DNA from: Hydrogenophaga sp. RAC07 | Lineage (GTDB): Bacteria; Pseudomonadota; Gammaproteobacteria; Burkholderiales; Burkholderiaceae_C | Length of the DNA: 64,000 nucleotides | Assembly (NCBI RefSeq): GCF_001713375.1 | Contig: NZ_CP016449.1 | Location: 3,224,001-3,288,000 of the forward strand | Reading direction: 5' to 3' | Part shown: positions 1-11,088 of the stretch, piece by piece | How positions within the stretch are numbered: position 1 is the first letter of the stretch | How the letters are laid out: the number at the start of each line of letters is the position of its first letter | Position numbers and translations under genes: made by a program | Notes under the pieces: model-generated | Databases searched by the model: none | What the model was told of the DNA's origin: nothing | The model's input: the letters and a program-made list of their open reading frames with translations, nothing else

Positions 1-2637
<2,637 letters not shown>

Positions 2638-2774
2638 ACATGCGGGCCTGCACCAGACACCCAGAGGGTGCCGGGCAGGCAAAAGAAAGTGGAGAGTTCT
2701 TGCGAACCTGGAGGGCGTGCGCCCGGCGCCAATGATGTGCCGGCGAACGCGGGGCTTTCAAGAGCAAAGCGGCG

Positions 2775-2805
2775 ATTTTACCTGCCGTGGCAGGCCTGCG
2801 TTCAA
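2775..2805 (-). promoter_or_regulatory. Possible secA promoter
   Basis: On the minus strand a TAAAAT -10-like hexamer lies at 2775-2780. A TTGAAC -35-like hexamer lies at 2800-2805, giving a long 19 bp spacer. It overlaps the stop codon of the upstream peptidase gene and would leave a leader of about 130 nt before secA. The region 2638-2801 otherwise shows only GC-rich sequence. This was found by eye and is weak. Confidence 0.28.
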
Positions 2806-3752
2806 GGCTTGCGCGGACCCGGCACGGCGGGCTTGGCGGACGCGATCTTTTCCCCCGCGTCCAGGAAACGCTGGGGATCTTGCGGAACGCCCGCCACCCA
2901 GACTTCAAAGTGCAGGTGAGGGCCGGTGGAGCGGCCCGTGGAGCCGACACTGGCGATCTTCTGTCCACGTTTGACGATGTCTCCCTTCTTCACAAAGGTC
3001 TGGGAGGCGTGGGCGTAACGGGTGATCAAATCGTTGCCATGGTCGATCTCGATCATGTTGCCGTAAGCCGAGTGGTACTCCTGCACGACGACCACACCGC
3101 CGGCGGCGGCCAGAATCGGCGTGCCTACATCGGCCGGGAAATCAAGCCCGGTGTGCAAGGCCGAGTGACCCGTGATGGGATCGATGCGAAAACCGAAAGA
3201 TGAGCCCACCCGAACGCCGTCGACCGGCTTCTCGGTGGGAATGAGCGTCTGGCGAATTTTCTGGTCGAACAGGCGGGACTCCACCACGGTGAGCCAGTCA
3301 ACCCTTGAGCCGCTGGAAACTTCGACGGTGTCCAGGGCCTGCATCAATTCCTGCATGCTGATGTCGCGACTGGCCACCAGCGAGCCGCCGGATCCAGGCG
3401 CATTCTTGAACTCCGCCGGATTCAGCCCAGCCAAACCGGCCACGCGTTCACCGAGCGAATCGATTTGAATCATGCGGGCCTGCATCTCGCCCAGCTTGCG
3501 TGCCATGGCGTCCAGATTGGCGCGCATGTAGGCGTCCTTGGAGCCTGCGTCGTTCGGATGAACCAGCTTGGCAACCGAAGCAAAGCCAGGCCAACCCTGG
3601 CGAACGCCCTCGAGAAAGAACCAGTGGTAGGTGGCAATCGATGCCAGCATCAACATCACAGCTGCCAAAGCAGCCGCGCCCACGAGCTTGATGCCACTGA
3701 GGTGCAATGCGCGGCTCTTGGCCAGCCAGGCGTCCGTGATAATGATGTGCAC
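2802..3752 (-). CDS. Membrane-anchored M23 family peptidase
   Basis: This is a putative periplasmic peptidoglycan endopeptidase, or an amidase activator, of the LytM/M23 type. The start chosen is GTG 3752 (VHIIITDAWLAKSR), preceded by AAGGAAAGG, giving 316 residues. One transmembrane segment spans about residues 21-40, a likely coiled coil lies at 70-105, and the M23 domain occupies about 185-295. Zinc-ligand motifs are present: H200-x3-D204 in HTGLD and H279-x-H281 in HLHFEV. The intact ligands suggest catalytic activity rather than a degenerate EnvC/NlpD role. It precedes secA on the same strand and is divergent from the DUF721 gene 51 bp away. A longer reading upstream to 4106 would run into the DUF721 gene and is unlikely. 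Confidence 0.85.
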   Translation of the reverse strand: MHIIITDAWLAKSRALHLSGIKLVGAAALAAVMLMLASIATYHWFFLEGVRQGWPGFASVAKLVHPNDAGSKDAYMRANLDAMARKLGEMQARMIQIDSLGERVAGLAGLNPAEFKNAPGSGGSLVASRDISMQELMQALDTVEVSSGSRVDWLTVVESRLFDQKIRQTLIPTEKPVDGVRVGSSFGFRIDPITGHSALHTGLDFPADVGTPILAAAGGVVVVQEYHSAYGNMIEIDHGNDLITRYAHASQTFVKKGDIVKRGQKIASVGSTGRSTGPHLHFEVWVAGVPQDPQRFLDAGEKIASAKPAVPGPRKP

Positions 3753-3803
3753 TCTGAAACCTTTCCTTGCGGTGGGCAGCGAGCACCCATCCCGTCGAAC
3801 CAC

Positions 3804-4121
3804 ATGGCCACCGATCAACGACCCCGAAACGTCTTCAGCCTGGAACAGGCTGTGGGCGCTGCGCCATCGTTGGCCTTGTTGAGGGAACGCATCCGCGAGT
3901 CCCAACACTGCATGGAGCAGATTCAGCACCTGATACCGCCGGCGATGCGCCAGCACGTGGTGGCTGGCCCGTTGAACGAACAGGAATGGTGTCTCCTGGT
4001 GGGCAGCGCCGCCGCCTCGACCAAACTGAGGCAACTGCTGCCAGCGTTCCAACGGGCGCTGACCCAAAGCGGTGCGCAGGTTAACGCAATCCGCATCAAA
4101 GTCCAAATGCCGGGGCGATGA
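3804..4121 (+). CDS. DUF721 (DciA-like) protein
   Basis: A 105-residue protein beginning MATDQRPRNVFSLEQAVG. Its pattern matches DUF721: an N-terminal helix, a central strand pattern around NEQEWCLLVGSAAASTKLRQL, and a final QVNAIRIKVQ strand. DUF721 includes DciA, which loads the replicative helicase DnaB in bacteria lacking DnaC, so that role is inferred from family only. This version is short and lacks the long C-terminal extensions of some DciA proteins. The start was placed at ATG 3804 because the longer upstream frame overlaps the divergent M23 gene. The position beside the M23 gene and secA is typical of betaproteobacteria. Confidence 0.72.
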   Translation: MATDQRPRNVFSLEQAVGAAPSLALLRERIRESQHCMEQIQHLIPPAMRQHVVAGPLNEQEWCLLVGSAAASTKLRQLLPAFQRALTQSGAQVNAIRIKVQMPGR

Positions 4122-4161
4122 ACGCGCCTCGCGTGAGGGCCAATGGCCGGCGTGTGGGTCT

Positions 4162-4237
<76 letters not shown>

Positions 4238-4252
4238 AAAGAGGGCACGAGT

Positions 4253-4816
4253 TTACTTGACGCGCTTGAGCTGCGGCCGACCCGGCATGCGCCCGGGACC
4301 ATCGGTGGGGGGCTCGGGCGGTTCGTCTGTTTGACCGGCGGCATCGTCTGCCTGACCTTCGCTATTGACGTCACTTTTGACCGAACGCAGCGGACTGCGT
4401 GATGTGACATCCGGGCTGCCATCCGTGTGCTCATCCGGAGCCAGCCCATCTGCAGGCGCACCCGACTTGACCGCGTACAGGGTGGCAGGTGCAGGCGCCG
4501 GGAAAGCCATGCCCTGTCCGTTCTCGCGCGCGTAGATCGCCACCACATGGCTGATGGGCACCACGATCTCGCGTGCCACGCCGCCGAAGCGCGCCTTGAA
4601 CTCGATGAAATCGTTGCCCAGCCTGAGCGAACTCGTGGCGTCCACGCCGACGTTGAGCACGATCTCGCCGTTCTTCACGAACTCCATCGGCACCTGCACG
4701 GACGCGTCCACCTGCACCGCGATGTACGGAGAGAACCCGTTGTCCGAGCACCACTCGTGCAAGGCACGAATCAGGTACGGGCGGGTGGAGGGGATGTCCG
4801 TGTCAGCGGGGCTCAT
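4253..4816 (-). CDS. sspB: ClpXP protease specificity-enhancing factor SspB
   Basis: SspB is the adaptor that binds ssrA-tagged and other substrates and tethers them to ClpX for degradation. The 187-residue product begins MSPADTDIPSTRPYLIRALHEWCSDNGFSPYI and carries the conserved core through about residue 110, including LNVGVDATSSLRLGNDFIEFKARFGG and VPISHVVAIYARENGQGM. A low-complexity Pro/Asp/Glu tail follows, and the extreme C-terminus (PGRMPGRPQLKRVK) resembles the ClpX-docking peptide of SspB proteins. It is 48 bp downstream of sspA in the same direction, the usual sspAB pair. tRNA-Thr follows after 15 bp. Confidence 0.95.
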   Translation of the reverse strand: MSPADTDIPSTRPYLIRALHEWCSDNGFSPYIAVQVDASVQVPMEFVKNGEIVLNVGVDATSSLRLGNDFIEFKARFGGVAREIVVPISHVVAIYARENGQGMAFPAPAPATLYAVKSGAPADGLAPDEHTDGSPDVTSRSPLRSVKSDVNSEGQADDAAGQTDEPPEPPTDGPGRMPGRPQLKRVK

Positions 4817-4864
4817 GCAAGGTCACTGTGCCAGAAGATGACCCGGTCGAAACCGGGTCCACCA

Positions 4865-5476
4865 TCACTTGCGCATCACTTTCTCGGAAGGCGTCAGCGC
4901 TTCGATGTAAGCCGGGCGCGAGAAGATGCGTTCGGCGTACTTGAGCAGAGGCGCGGCGTTCTTGCTGAGCTCAATGCCGTAGAAATCCAGGCGCCACAAC
5001 AGCGGGGCGATGGCCACATCCAGCATGGAGAAGTTGTCGCCCAGCATGAACTTGTTTTTCAAGAACACCGGGGCCAGCTGCGTGAGGCGGTCGCGGATGT
5101 GTGCGCGTGCCTTCTCCAGCGCCTTTTCGTTGCCTTTGGTCGCGCGCGATTCGAGCATGGACACGTGCGTGAACAGCTCCTTCTCGAAGTTCAGCAGGAA
5201 CAGGCGCACACGGGCACGGTCCACGGGGTCCCCGGGCATCAGCTGGGGATGGGGAAAGCGCTCGTCGATGTACTCGTTGATGATGTTCGACTCATACAGG
5301 ATGAGGTCGCGCTCGACCAGGATGGGCACCTGGCCGTACGGGTTCATGACGCTGATGTCTTCAGGCTTGTTGTAGAGGTCGACATCCCGGATCTCGAAGT
5401 CCATGCCTTTTTCGAACAAGACGAAGCGGCAGCGGTGGGAATACGGGCAGGTGGTGCCCGAGTACAAGACCATCAT
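4865..5476 (-). CDS. sspA: Stringent starvation protein A (GST-fold)
   Basis: SspA is a glutathione-S-transferase-fold protein that associates with RNA polymerase in stress and stationary phase. The 203-residue product begins MMVLYSGTTCPYSHRCRFVLFEKG, a thioredoxin-like N-terminal domain, and has a helical C-terminal domain from about residue 85. The next domain-like landmark is YGQVPILVERDLILYESNIINEYID, the GST substrate-loop signature. A very strong ribosome binding site (AAGGAGA, 5484-5490) sits 7 bp before ATG 5476; a second ATG follows directly. Remarkably, the petC terminator ends at about 5496, leaving no space for a promoter between it and this ribosome binding site. Confidence 0.95.
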   Translation of the reverse strand: MMVLYSGTTCPYSHRCRFVLFEKGMDFEIRDVDLYNKPEDISVMNPYGQVPILVERDLILYESNIINEYIDERFPHPQLMPGDPVDRARVRLFLLNFEKELFTHVSMLESRATKGNEKALEKARAHIRDRLTQLAPVFLKNKFMLGDNFSMLDVAIAPLLWRLDFYGIELSKNAAPLLKYAERIFSRPAYIEALTPSEKVMRK

Positions 5477-5494
5477 GAGGGTGTCTCCTTAAAG

Positions 5495-5543
5495 CAAAAA
5501 ACAGTGGTTTGCGTTCGTGTCATACGGACACTGCAAACCACTG
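5495..5543 (-). terminator. Rho-independent terminator after petC
   Basis: An 11 bp perfect inverted repeat is formed by CAGTGGTTTGC at 5502-5512 and GCAAACCACTG at 5533-5543. On the minus strand it is followed by six T residues (5496-5501). A smaller GTGTC/GGACAC-type hairpin lies in the 20 nt loop. It sits downstream of petC and directly before the sspA ribosome binding site. Confidence 0.88.
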
Positions 5544-5591
5544 CGGAACAGACAGGCCAGCGGACATCGCCGCCGACCCTGTCGGATGGGA

Positions 5592-6347
5592 TTATTTGAT
5601 GTCTTTCCAGAACGAGGCATTCAGGCGCCAGGCCACCACGGTGAACGCGGCCAGGAACAACATCACCCACACGCCGAGGCGCACGCGGCTGTTTTGAGCC
5701 GGCTCGGCCATCCATTGCAGATAGGCCACCAGGTCGCCCACGTTGTTGTCGTACTCGGCAGCACTCATGGTGCCGGGCTTGACGGTGGCCCAACCCTTGA
5801 CGCGCTCGACCTCGTGGCCGTGGCTCATCACCTTCTCCATCACCGGGCGCTGCTCACCCTGCAACTCCCACAAGGGGTTGGGCATGCCGATGTTGGGGAA
5901 GGCCAGGTTGTTCCAGCCGGTGGGCTTGGTGTCGTCGCGGTAGTAGGTGCGAAGCAGGGTGTAGACGTAGTCCGCGCCCGTGCCCGCCTTGCTCGAACGC
6001 GAGCGGGCAATCAAGGTCAGGTCGGGCGGGTTCACACCGAACCATTGTTTGGCCTGCTTCGGATCGATCGACGCCTTCATCGTGTCACCGATCTTGTCGG
6101 TGGCAAACGTGAGGTTTTCTGCGATCTGCTTGTCGTTCAGGCCGATGTCGCGCAGGCGGTTGTAGCGCATGAACGCTGCAGAGTGGCAGCTGAGGCAGTA
6201 GTTCACGAACAGCTTGGCGCCGTTTTGCAGGGCGGCCATGTCGTTGGTGCGCTGGGGTGCCTTGTCCAGCGGAATGCTTCCGCCGGCGGCCACGGCTGCG
6301 CCCGACATACCCAATGCCAGCGCGAAGCCCAAGAGGATTTTTTTCAT
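5592..6347 (-). CDS. petC: Cytochrome c1 subunit of the bc1 complex
   Basis: This is the c-type heme subunit of ubiquinol:cytochrome c reductase, which passes electrons from the Rieske centre to soluble cytochromes. The start was chosen at ATG 6347 because it begins a clean Sec signal peptide (MKKILLGFALALGMSGAAVAA). That gives 251 residues. The single heme motif CLSCH is at residues 51-55, the GMPNPLW segment is the likely region of the axial Met, and a C-terminal transmembrane anchor covers about residues 226-245. It is the last gene of petABC, 32 bp after petB, and is followed by a strong terminator. Heme attachment would use the System II machinery encoded at 52-56 kb. Confidence 0.96.
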   Translation of the reverse strand: MKKILLGFALALGMSGAAVAAGGSIPLDKAPQRTNDMAALQNGAKLFVNYCLSCHSAAFMRYNRLRDIGLNDKQIAENLTFATDKIGDTMKASIDPKQAKQWFGVNPPDLTLIARSRSSKAGTGADYVYTLLRTYYRDDTKPTGWNNLAFPNIGMPNPLWELQGEQRPVMEKVMSHGHEVERVKGWATVKPGTMSAAEYDNNVGDLVAYLQWMAEPAQNSRVRLGVWVMLFLAAFTVVAWRLNASFWKDIK

Positions 6348-6379
6348 TTGCTTGACTCTCTGAATTGGCTCTTCGGGGT

Positions 6380-7780
6380 TCAGTGGGGCTGGAAGGTGAC
6401 GCGGTCGGGCACGGGCTTGAACTCGCCCAGGCGGCTCCACCAAGGCATCAGCAGGAAGAAGCCGAAGTAGAACAAGGTGCCGACTTGGGACACACGCTCG
6501 CCGATTGGCGATGGTGGCAGCACACCCAGGTAACCCAGGATCAGGAAGTTGATGACGAACACGCCGTACAGGTATTTGTTCCAGGTCGGGCGGTAACGGA
6601 TCGACTTCACCGGGCTGTGGTCCAGCCAGGGGAGGAAGAACAGGATGATGACGGCGCCGCCCATGGCAACCACACCCCAGAACTTGGCGTCGATGGCGAG
6701 CATGAGCGCCACCAAGACGACCGCAGCGATCACGATGCCGCCCTTGATGGCGCCGGACACCTTGGCCTTGAGCGCGCCGAGCACGGCGGCAATCACAACG
6801 ATGGCCACCAAGGCGAACATCATCTCGCTGGTGATGGCGCGCAGCATCGAATAGAACGGCGTGAAGTACCAGACCGGTGCGATGTGCAGCGGCGTGACCA
6901 GCGGATCGGCCGGGATGAAGTTGTTGTACTCGAGGAAATAACCACCGAACTCGGGCGCGAAGAAGATGATCGCGGAGAACAGCATGAGGAACACCGACAC
7001 GCCGAGCACGTCGTGCACGGTGTAGTAGGGGTGGAAAGGAATGCCGTCCAGCGGGATGCCCTTGGCATCTTTCTTCGCCTTGATCTCCACGCCGTCGGGG
7101 TTGTTGGAACCCACTTCGTGCAGCGCGATGATGTGCGCCACGACCAGGCCCAGCAGCACCAACGGAACTGCAATGACGTGGAAACTGAAGAAGCGGTTGA
7201 GCGTGGCATCACCCACCACGAAGTCACCACGGATCAGCAGCGCCAGATCAGGACCGACAAAGGGAATGGCGGCGAACAGGTTCACGATCACCTGCGCGCC
7301 CCAGTAGGACATCTGGCCCCAGGGCAACAGGTAACCCATGAAGGCTTCGGCCATCAGGCACAGGAAGATGGCGCAACCGAACACCCAGACCAGCTCGCGT
7401 GGCTTGCGGTAGCTGCCGTAGATCAGGCCACGGAACATGTGCAGGTACACCACGACGAAGAACGCCGAAGCGCCGGTGGAGTGCATGTAGCGGATCAACC
7501 AGCCCCAGGGCACGTCGCGCATGATGTATTCGACCGATGCAAAAGCCAGAGCAGCGTCGGGCTTGTAGTGCATGACCAAAAAGATGCCGGTGACGATCTG
7601 GATCACAAGCACGAGCAGTGCGAGCGAACCGAAGAAATACCAGAAGTTGAAGTTCTTCGGCGCGTAGTACTCGGCCAGGTGCTCGTTGTAGAGCTTGGAG
7701 AGCGGGAACCGGTTGTCGACCCAGTTCAGCGCCTTTTCGGCGATCGGGGCGTTGGGGGAAACTTCTTTGAATTCAGCCAT
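6380..7780 (-). CDS. petB: Cytochrome b subunit of the bc1 complex
   Basis: This is the integral membrane subunit that binds two b hemes and forms the Qo and Qi quinone sites. The start at ATG 7780 (MAEFKEVSPNAPIAEKALNWVDNR) gives 466 residues; the open frame continues upstream into petA but lacks homology there. Heme-ligand histidines appear in HSTGASAFFVVVYLHMFRG and FSFHVIAVPLVLLGLVVAH. The Qo-site tetrapeptide is PVWY (residues 302-305) instead of the textbook PEWY. The C-terminal part holds additional hydrophobic helices, as in one-piece proteobacterial cytochrome b. It lies between petA and petC. Confidence 0.97.
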   Translation of the reverse strand: MAEFKEVSPNAPIAEKALNWVDNRFPLSKLYNEHLAEYYAPKNFNFWYFFGSLALLVLVIQIVTGIFLVMHYKPDAALAFASVEYIMRDVPWGWLIRYMHSTGASAFFVVVYLHMFRGLIYGSYRKPRELVWVFGCAIFLCLMAEAFMGYLLPWGQMSYWGAQVIVNLFAAIPFVGPDLALLIRGDFVVGDATLNRFFSFHVIAVPLVLLGLVVAHIIALHEVGSNNPDGVEIKAKKDAKGIPLDGIPFHPYYTVHDVLGVSVFLMLFSAIIFFAPEFGGYFLEYNNFIPADPLVTPLHIAPVWYFTPFYSMLRAITSEMMFALVAIVVIAAVLGALKAKVSGAIKGGIVIAAVVLVALMLAIDAKFWGVVAMGGAVIILFFLPWLDHSPVKSIRYRPTWNKYLYGVFVINFLILGYLGVLPPSPIGERVSQVGTLFYFGFFLLMPWWSRLGEFKPVPDRVTFQPH

Positions 7781-7829
7781 GGGTTGCCTCTGTGTGGCGT
7801 TGTCTGATGTCGCTCGGAACCGCTGTGGC

Positions 7830-8438
7830 TCAGGCCTGCTTCTCTTCACCGACCAGCAGCCTGGTGTCCGACAGGTAGTAGTGCGGAGGCACTTCCAGGT
7901 TGTCTGGAGCCGGCTTGTTCTTGAACACGCGGCCCGCCACGTCGAAGGTGGAGCCGTGGCATGCGCACAGGAAGCCACCTTTCCAGTCATCCGGCAACGA
8001 GGGCTGGGGACCGGGTGTCAGCCTGTCACCGGGCGAGCAACCCAGGTGGGTGCAGATACCCACAGTGACCAGAAATTCGGGCTTGATCGAGCGATGGCGG
8101 TTCTTGGCGTACTCGGGCGTCGGGTAGGCGGTGCGGTTCGAGTTGGGATCGGCCAGCTCACCTTCGATGGTTTCAAGTGCGGCAAGCTGCTCGGGCGTGC
8201 GACGCAGGATCCACACCGGCTTGCCGCGCCACTCAACCACGATTTTTTCACCGGGCTGGATGCCGGAAATGTCGACCTCGACGGCAGCACCGGCGGCCTT
8301 GGCACGCTCGGACGGCTGGAAGGTGCTCACGAAGGGCACAGCAACTGCGGCTGCACCCACGCCACCCATGGCGCAGGACGTGATCAGCCAGGTACGGCGG
8401 CTGCTGCTCGCAGGCGCTTGGGCGGTAGCTTCACTCAT
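7830..8438 (-). CDS. petA: Rieske iron-sulfur subunit of the bc1 complex
   Basis: This subunit oxidises ubiquinol at the Qo site and passes one electron to cytochrome c1. The 202-residue protein has an N-terminal twin-arginine signal-anchor (SRRTWLITS, residues 13-21, with a hydrophobic segment to about 38). The 2Fe-2S boxes are CTHLGC at 129-134 and CACHGS at 158-163, giving Cys129, His131, Cys158 and His161 as cluster ligands and Cys134-Cys160 as the likely disulfide. It is the first gene of petABC. Its signal type requires the TatABC translocase, encoded at 12.3-13.9 kb. Confidence 0.97.
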   Translation of the reverse strand: MSEATAQAPASSSRRTWLITSCAMGGVGAAAVAVPFVSTFQPSERAKAAGAAVEVDISGIQPGEKIVVEWRGKPVWILRRTPEQLAALETIEGELADPNSNRTAYPTPEYAKNRHRSIKPEFLVTVGICTHLGCSPGDRLTPGPQPSLPDDWKGGFLCACHGSTFDVAGRVFKNKPAPDNLEVPPHYYLSDTRLLVGEEKQA

Positions 8439-8487
8439 GGAACTCTTTCAATGAGACTTCAGGACGGTACATCAGGGACAACCCGGC

Positions 8488-8493
8488 ATTGTA
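8488..8493 (-). promoter_or_regulatory. Possible -10 box of petABC
   Basis: TACAAT on the minus strand lies about 45 bp before the petA start. No convincing -35 element was seen at the right distance. The 250 bp between petA and mscL also contain a small GC-rich hairpin (CCCCGG-TTG-CCGGGG, near 8516-8530). A weak extended -10 (TGTGAGAAT, 8612-8620) points toward mscL. Confidence 0.3.
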
Positions 8494-8688
8494 CTGGAGC
8501 ACACCAAGGCAACCCCCGGTTGCCGGGGCAGCGGACTGGGCTATTGCGGTCAGGCTTGCGGGGCAAAGGGTCTCTTTCAACGCCTGGGTGTCGCGCTGGC
8601 GGCAACCCTTGTGTGAGAATCGATTTCGCCCACCCCGGGAGCGGGGCAACGGGCAGAAACGACAACCATCCAGCCGAGGGGAAGCAGC

Positions 8689-9117
8689 ATGAGTGTGATG
8701 CAGGAATTCAAGGAATTTGCCGTCAAGGGCAATGTCATCGATCTGGCCGTGGGCGTGATCATCGGAGGCGCGTTCGGCAAGATCGTCACCTCGATGGTGG
8801 ACGACATCATCATGCCGCTGGTGGGCTCGATCTTCGGGAACCTCGACTTCACCAATCTGTATGTGGCGCTGGGCAAGGTGCCCGAGGGCACGGCTCCCAC
8901 GCTGGCGGCGCTCAAGACCGCTGGCGTGCCCACGCTGGCCTATGGCAATTTCATCACCGTGGCCATCAACTTCACCATCCTCGCGTTCATCATCTTCATG
9001 ATGGTCAAGCAGGTCAACCGACTCAAGCGCGAGACCCCGGTTGCGCCACCCGCCCCGGTGGCCACGCCTGAAGATGTGGTGCTGCTGCGCGAAATCCGCG
9101 ACAGCCTCAAGAAGTAA
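8689..9117 (+). CDS. mscL: Large-conductance mechanosensitive channel
   Basis: MscL opens a wide pore under high membrane tension to release solutes during hypo-osmotic shock. The 142-residue product begins [33 protein letters not shown], the canonical N-terminal helix plus the glycine-rich pore-lining TM1. TM2 is near residues 85-105 ([20 protein letters not shown]), followed by the cytoplasmic helix with [15 protein letters not shown]. The start is supported by a GAGGGGAA ribosome binding site. Its 3' end overlaps the convergent pdxA by 11 bp. Confidence 0.97.
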   Translation: MSVMQEFKEFAVKGNVIDLAVGVIIGGAFGKIVTSMVDDIIMPLVGSIFGNLDFTNLYVALGKVPEGTAPTLAALKTAGVPTLAYGNFITVAINFTILAFIIFMMVKQVNRLKRETPVAPPAPVATPEDVVLLREIRDSLKK

Positions 9118-10153
9118 CGCTGGCCGCCAGGGCCGCGTCGATCGCGGCCAGCAAGCTGGAGGGGCTGGCGCGCCCGGTGCCTGCGATGTCGAACGCCGTG
9201 CCGTGGTCGGGGCTGGTGCGCACAAAGGGCAAACCCAATGTGGTGTTCACGCCGTGGTCCAGGCCCAGCAGCTTCACCGGGATGAGCCCCTGGTCGTGGT
9301 ACATGGCCACGACCACATCGAAGGCACCTTGCCGCGCCCGCATGAACACGGTGTCCGGGGCGTGCGGGCCGCTGGCATCCACCCCCTCCTGCCGCGCGCG
9401 CTCAATGGCCGGGGCGATCCCGTCACGATCTTCCACCCCGAACAAACCGCCCTCCCCCGCGTGCGGGTTGAGCCCCGCGACGGCAATCCGTGGTGCCGCC
9501 ACACCGATGTGCAGAAAATGCGCGTGTGTGATTCGGATGGTTTGCAACACCTGCTCGGTGGTCACCGCGTCCAGCGCCTGACGGAGCGACACGTGGATGC
9601 TCACGAGCACCGTGCTCAGACCGGGGCAACTCAACATCATGCGCACCGGCATTTCGGCCACAGACACGTCCAGGTGCGCCGCGCTGAGCGCCTGCAACAG
9701 TTCGGTGTGTCCTGGATACTCGACGCCCGCGGCGGCCAGGGCCTCCTTGTGGATCGGCGCGGTCACGACGGCGCGCGCCCGACCCCGCAGCGCGGCCTGG
9801 GCGGCCCATTCGATGCAATCGGCGGCCGCCCGACCGGCATGCGCGCTGATACGCCCGATCTCCACCGGCTGGTTCAGCTTGCACGCCTGCACCACCGCCA
9901 TGCAACCCGGGGGCACCGCCGCAAGTTGATCGACCTCGGCAATCTCCGCCAGCATCAAAGGTGTTGACCCGGTGGCCAGCCGGCGCGCCGCCTGGTGCAA
10001 GGTCTGCACGTCGCCGGCCACCACGATTTGCCGCAACAGCGCGGGTCGTTCGGCGAAGGCTTTGACAATGATCTCCGGGCCGATGCCGGCCGGGTCCCCC
10101 ATGGTCAAAACGATGGGGCAAGAACCGTGCAGAGGGCGAGAGGCTGGCTTCAT
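9107..10153 (-). CDS. pdxA: 4-hydroxythreonine-4-phosphate dehydrogenase
   Basis: PdxA oxidises 4-phosphohydroxy-L-threonine in the DXP-dependent pathway of pyridoxal phosphate synthesis. The 348-residue protein has the diagnostic [12 protein letters not shown] near residue 17. It also has PGHTELL, an [12 protein letters not shown] segment and [15 protein letters not shown] with the metal-binding histidine. The ATG at 10153 is 6 bp from the stop of the upstream Nif3-like gene, so the two are probably co-transcribed. The final 11 bp lie inside the 3' end of mscL on the other strand. Confidence 0.96.
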   Translation of the reverse strand: MKPASRPLHGSCPIVLTMGDPAGIGPEIIVKAFAERPALLRQIVVAGDVQTLHQAARRLATGSTPLMLAEIAEVDQLAAVPPGCMAVVQACKLNQPVEIGRISAHAGRAAADCIEWAAQAALRGRARAVVTAPIHKEALAAAGVEYPGHTELLQALSAAHLDVSVAEMPVRMMLSCPGLSTVLVSIHVSLRQALDAVTTEQVLQTIRITHAHFLHIGVAAPRIAVAGLNPHAGEGGLFGVEDRDGIAPAIERARQEGVDASGPHAPDTVFMRARQGAFDVVVAMYHDQGLIPVKLLGLDHGVNTTLGLPFVRTSPDHGTAFDIAGTGRASPSSLLAAIDAALAASVTS

Positions 10154-10159
10154 CGGGGT

Positions 10160-10945
10160 TCAAGCCGGGTTGTCGATGTCGATGAACACATGCTCCAACC
10201 CAAGCTGGGACGCCACATGTGCGCCCACCGCCGGTGCGCCGTAGCGCTCGGACGCATGGTGCCCACAGGCGATATAGGCCACGCCGCATTCGCGGGCGTA
10301 GTGGGCCTGTGGCTCCGAGATCTCGCCGGTGATGAACACATCGGCACCGGCGGCAATGGCGGACTCGAAGTAGCCCTGCGCCCCGCCCGTGCACAGGGCA
10401 ACGTGCCGCACCGGCCGATCGGGTTCGGCCACCAGTGTGACGGCGCGACCCAATTGCCCGGCCACGTGATCGGCCAATGCGGCTGCCGACGCCGACGGCC
10501 TGTGGCCCATGAAGCCCAGCGACTGCTCGCCAAAGCGTCCGCGCGCATCGGTGTAGAGCGTCACCCCCAGGTGCTGTGCGAGTTGCGCGTTGTTGCCCAG
10601 CTCGGCGTGCGCGTCCAGCGGCAGGTGGTAGGCCAGCAGGTTGATGTCGTGGGCCAGCAGGCGCGACAGGCGCTGCTTCATCCAGCCTGTCACACGACCG
10701 TCCTGGCCGCGCCAGAACAGGCCGTGGTGCACCAGGATGGCGTCGGCGCCTTCGGCAATCGCAGCATCGATCAAGGCACGGCTGGCGGTCACCCCGCTCA
10801 CAAGCTTGCGCACCTCCGCGCGGCCTTCGACCTGCAACCCGTTGGGACCATAGTCCTTGAACAGCGCGGGCTGGAGCAACTGGTCCAGCGTATGGGCGAG
10901 GGCCTCGCGGGAAACGGCAGGCGGCGGAGAACGATCGGTGGGCAT
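10160..10945 (-). CDS. Nif3-like dinuclear metal centre hexameric protein
   Basis: This belongs to the Nif3/YbgI family, ring-shaped proteins with a dinuclear metal site; some members act in GTP cyclohydrolase-like or tRNA-linked roles but the cellular function is generally uncertain. The start at ATG 10945 (MPTDRSPPPAVSREALAHTLDQLL) gives 261 residues. Expected metal-site regions are visible: ILVHHGLFW near residue 72, GLQVEGR, DVFITGEISEPQAHYARE and ACGHHASERYGA. It is followed by pdxA after 6 bp and is divergent from the HtrA-type protease. An upstream in-frame start would add residues with no family resemblance. Confidence 0.88.
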   Translation of the reverse strand: MPTDRSPPPAVSREALAHTLDQLLQPALFKDYGPNGLQVEGRAEVRKLVSGVTASRALIDAAIAEGADAILVHHGLFWRGQDGRVTGWMKQRLSRLLAHDINLLAYHLPLDAHAELGNNAQLAQHLGVTLYTDARGRFGEQSLGFMGHRPSASAAALADHVAGQLGRAVTLVAEPDRPVRHVALCTGGAQGYFESAIAAGADVFITGEISEPQAHYARECGVAYIACGHHASERYGAPAVGAHVASQLGLEHVFIDIDNPA

Positions 10946-11088
10946 GGGATTTTCGGTTCGGCTGTGGGCCACAAAGGCCGTCCATTCTGACACCGCACCT
11001 GCGCCATGCCCGGCGGGATTGAACACCGCATGCCAGCACCCATTTGCAGGACAATGAGTGCCGTATCCAACCCTTATCCAGCTCCCCC

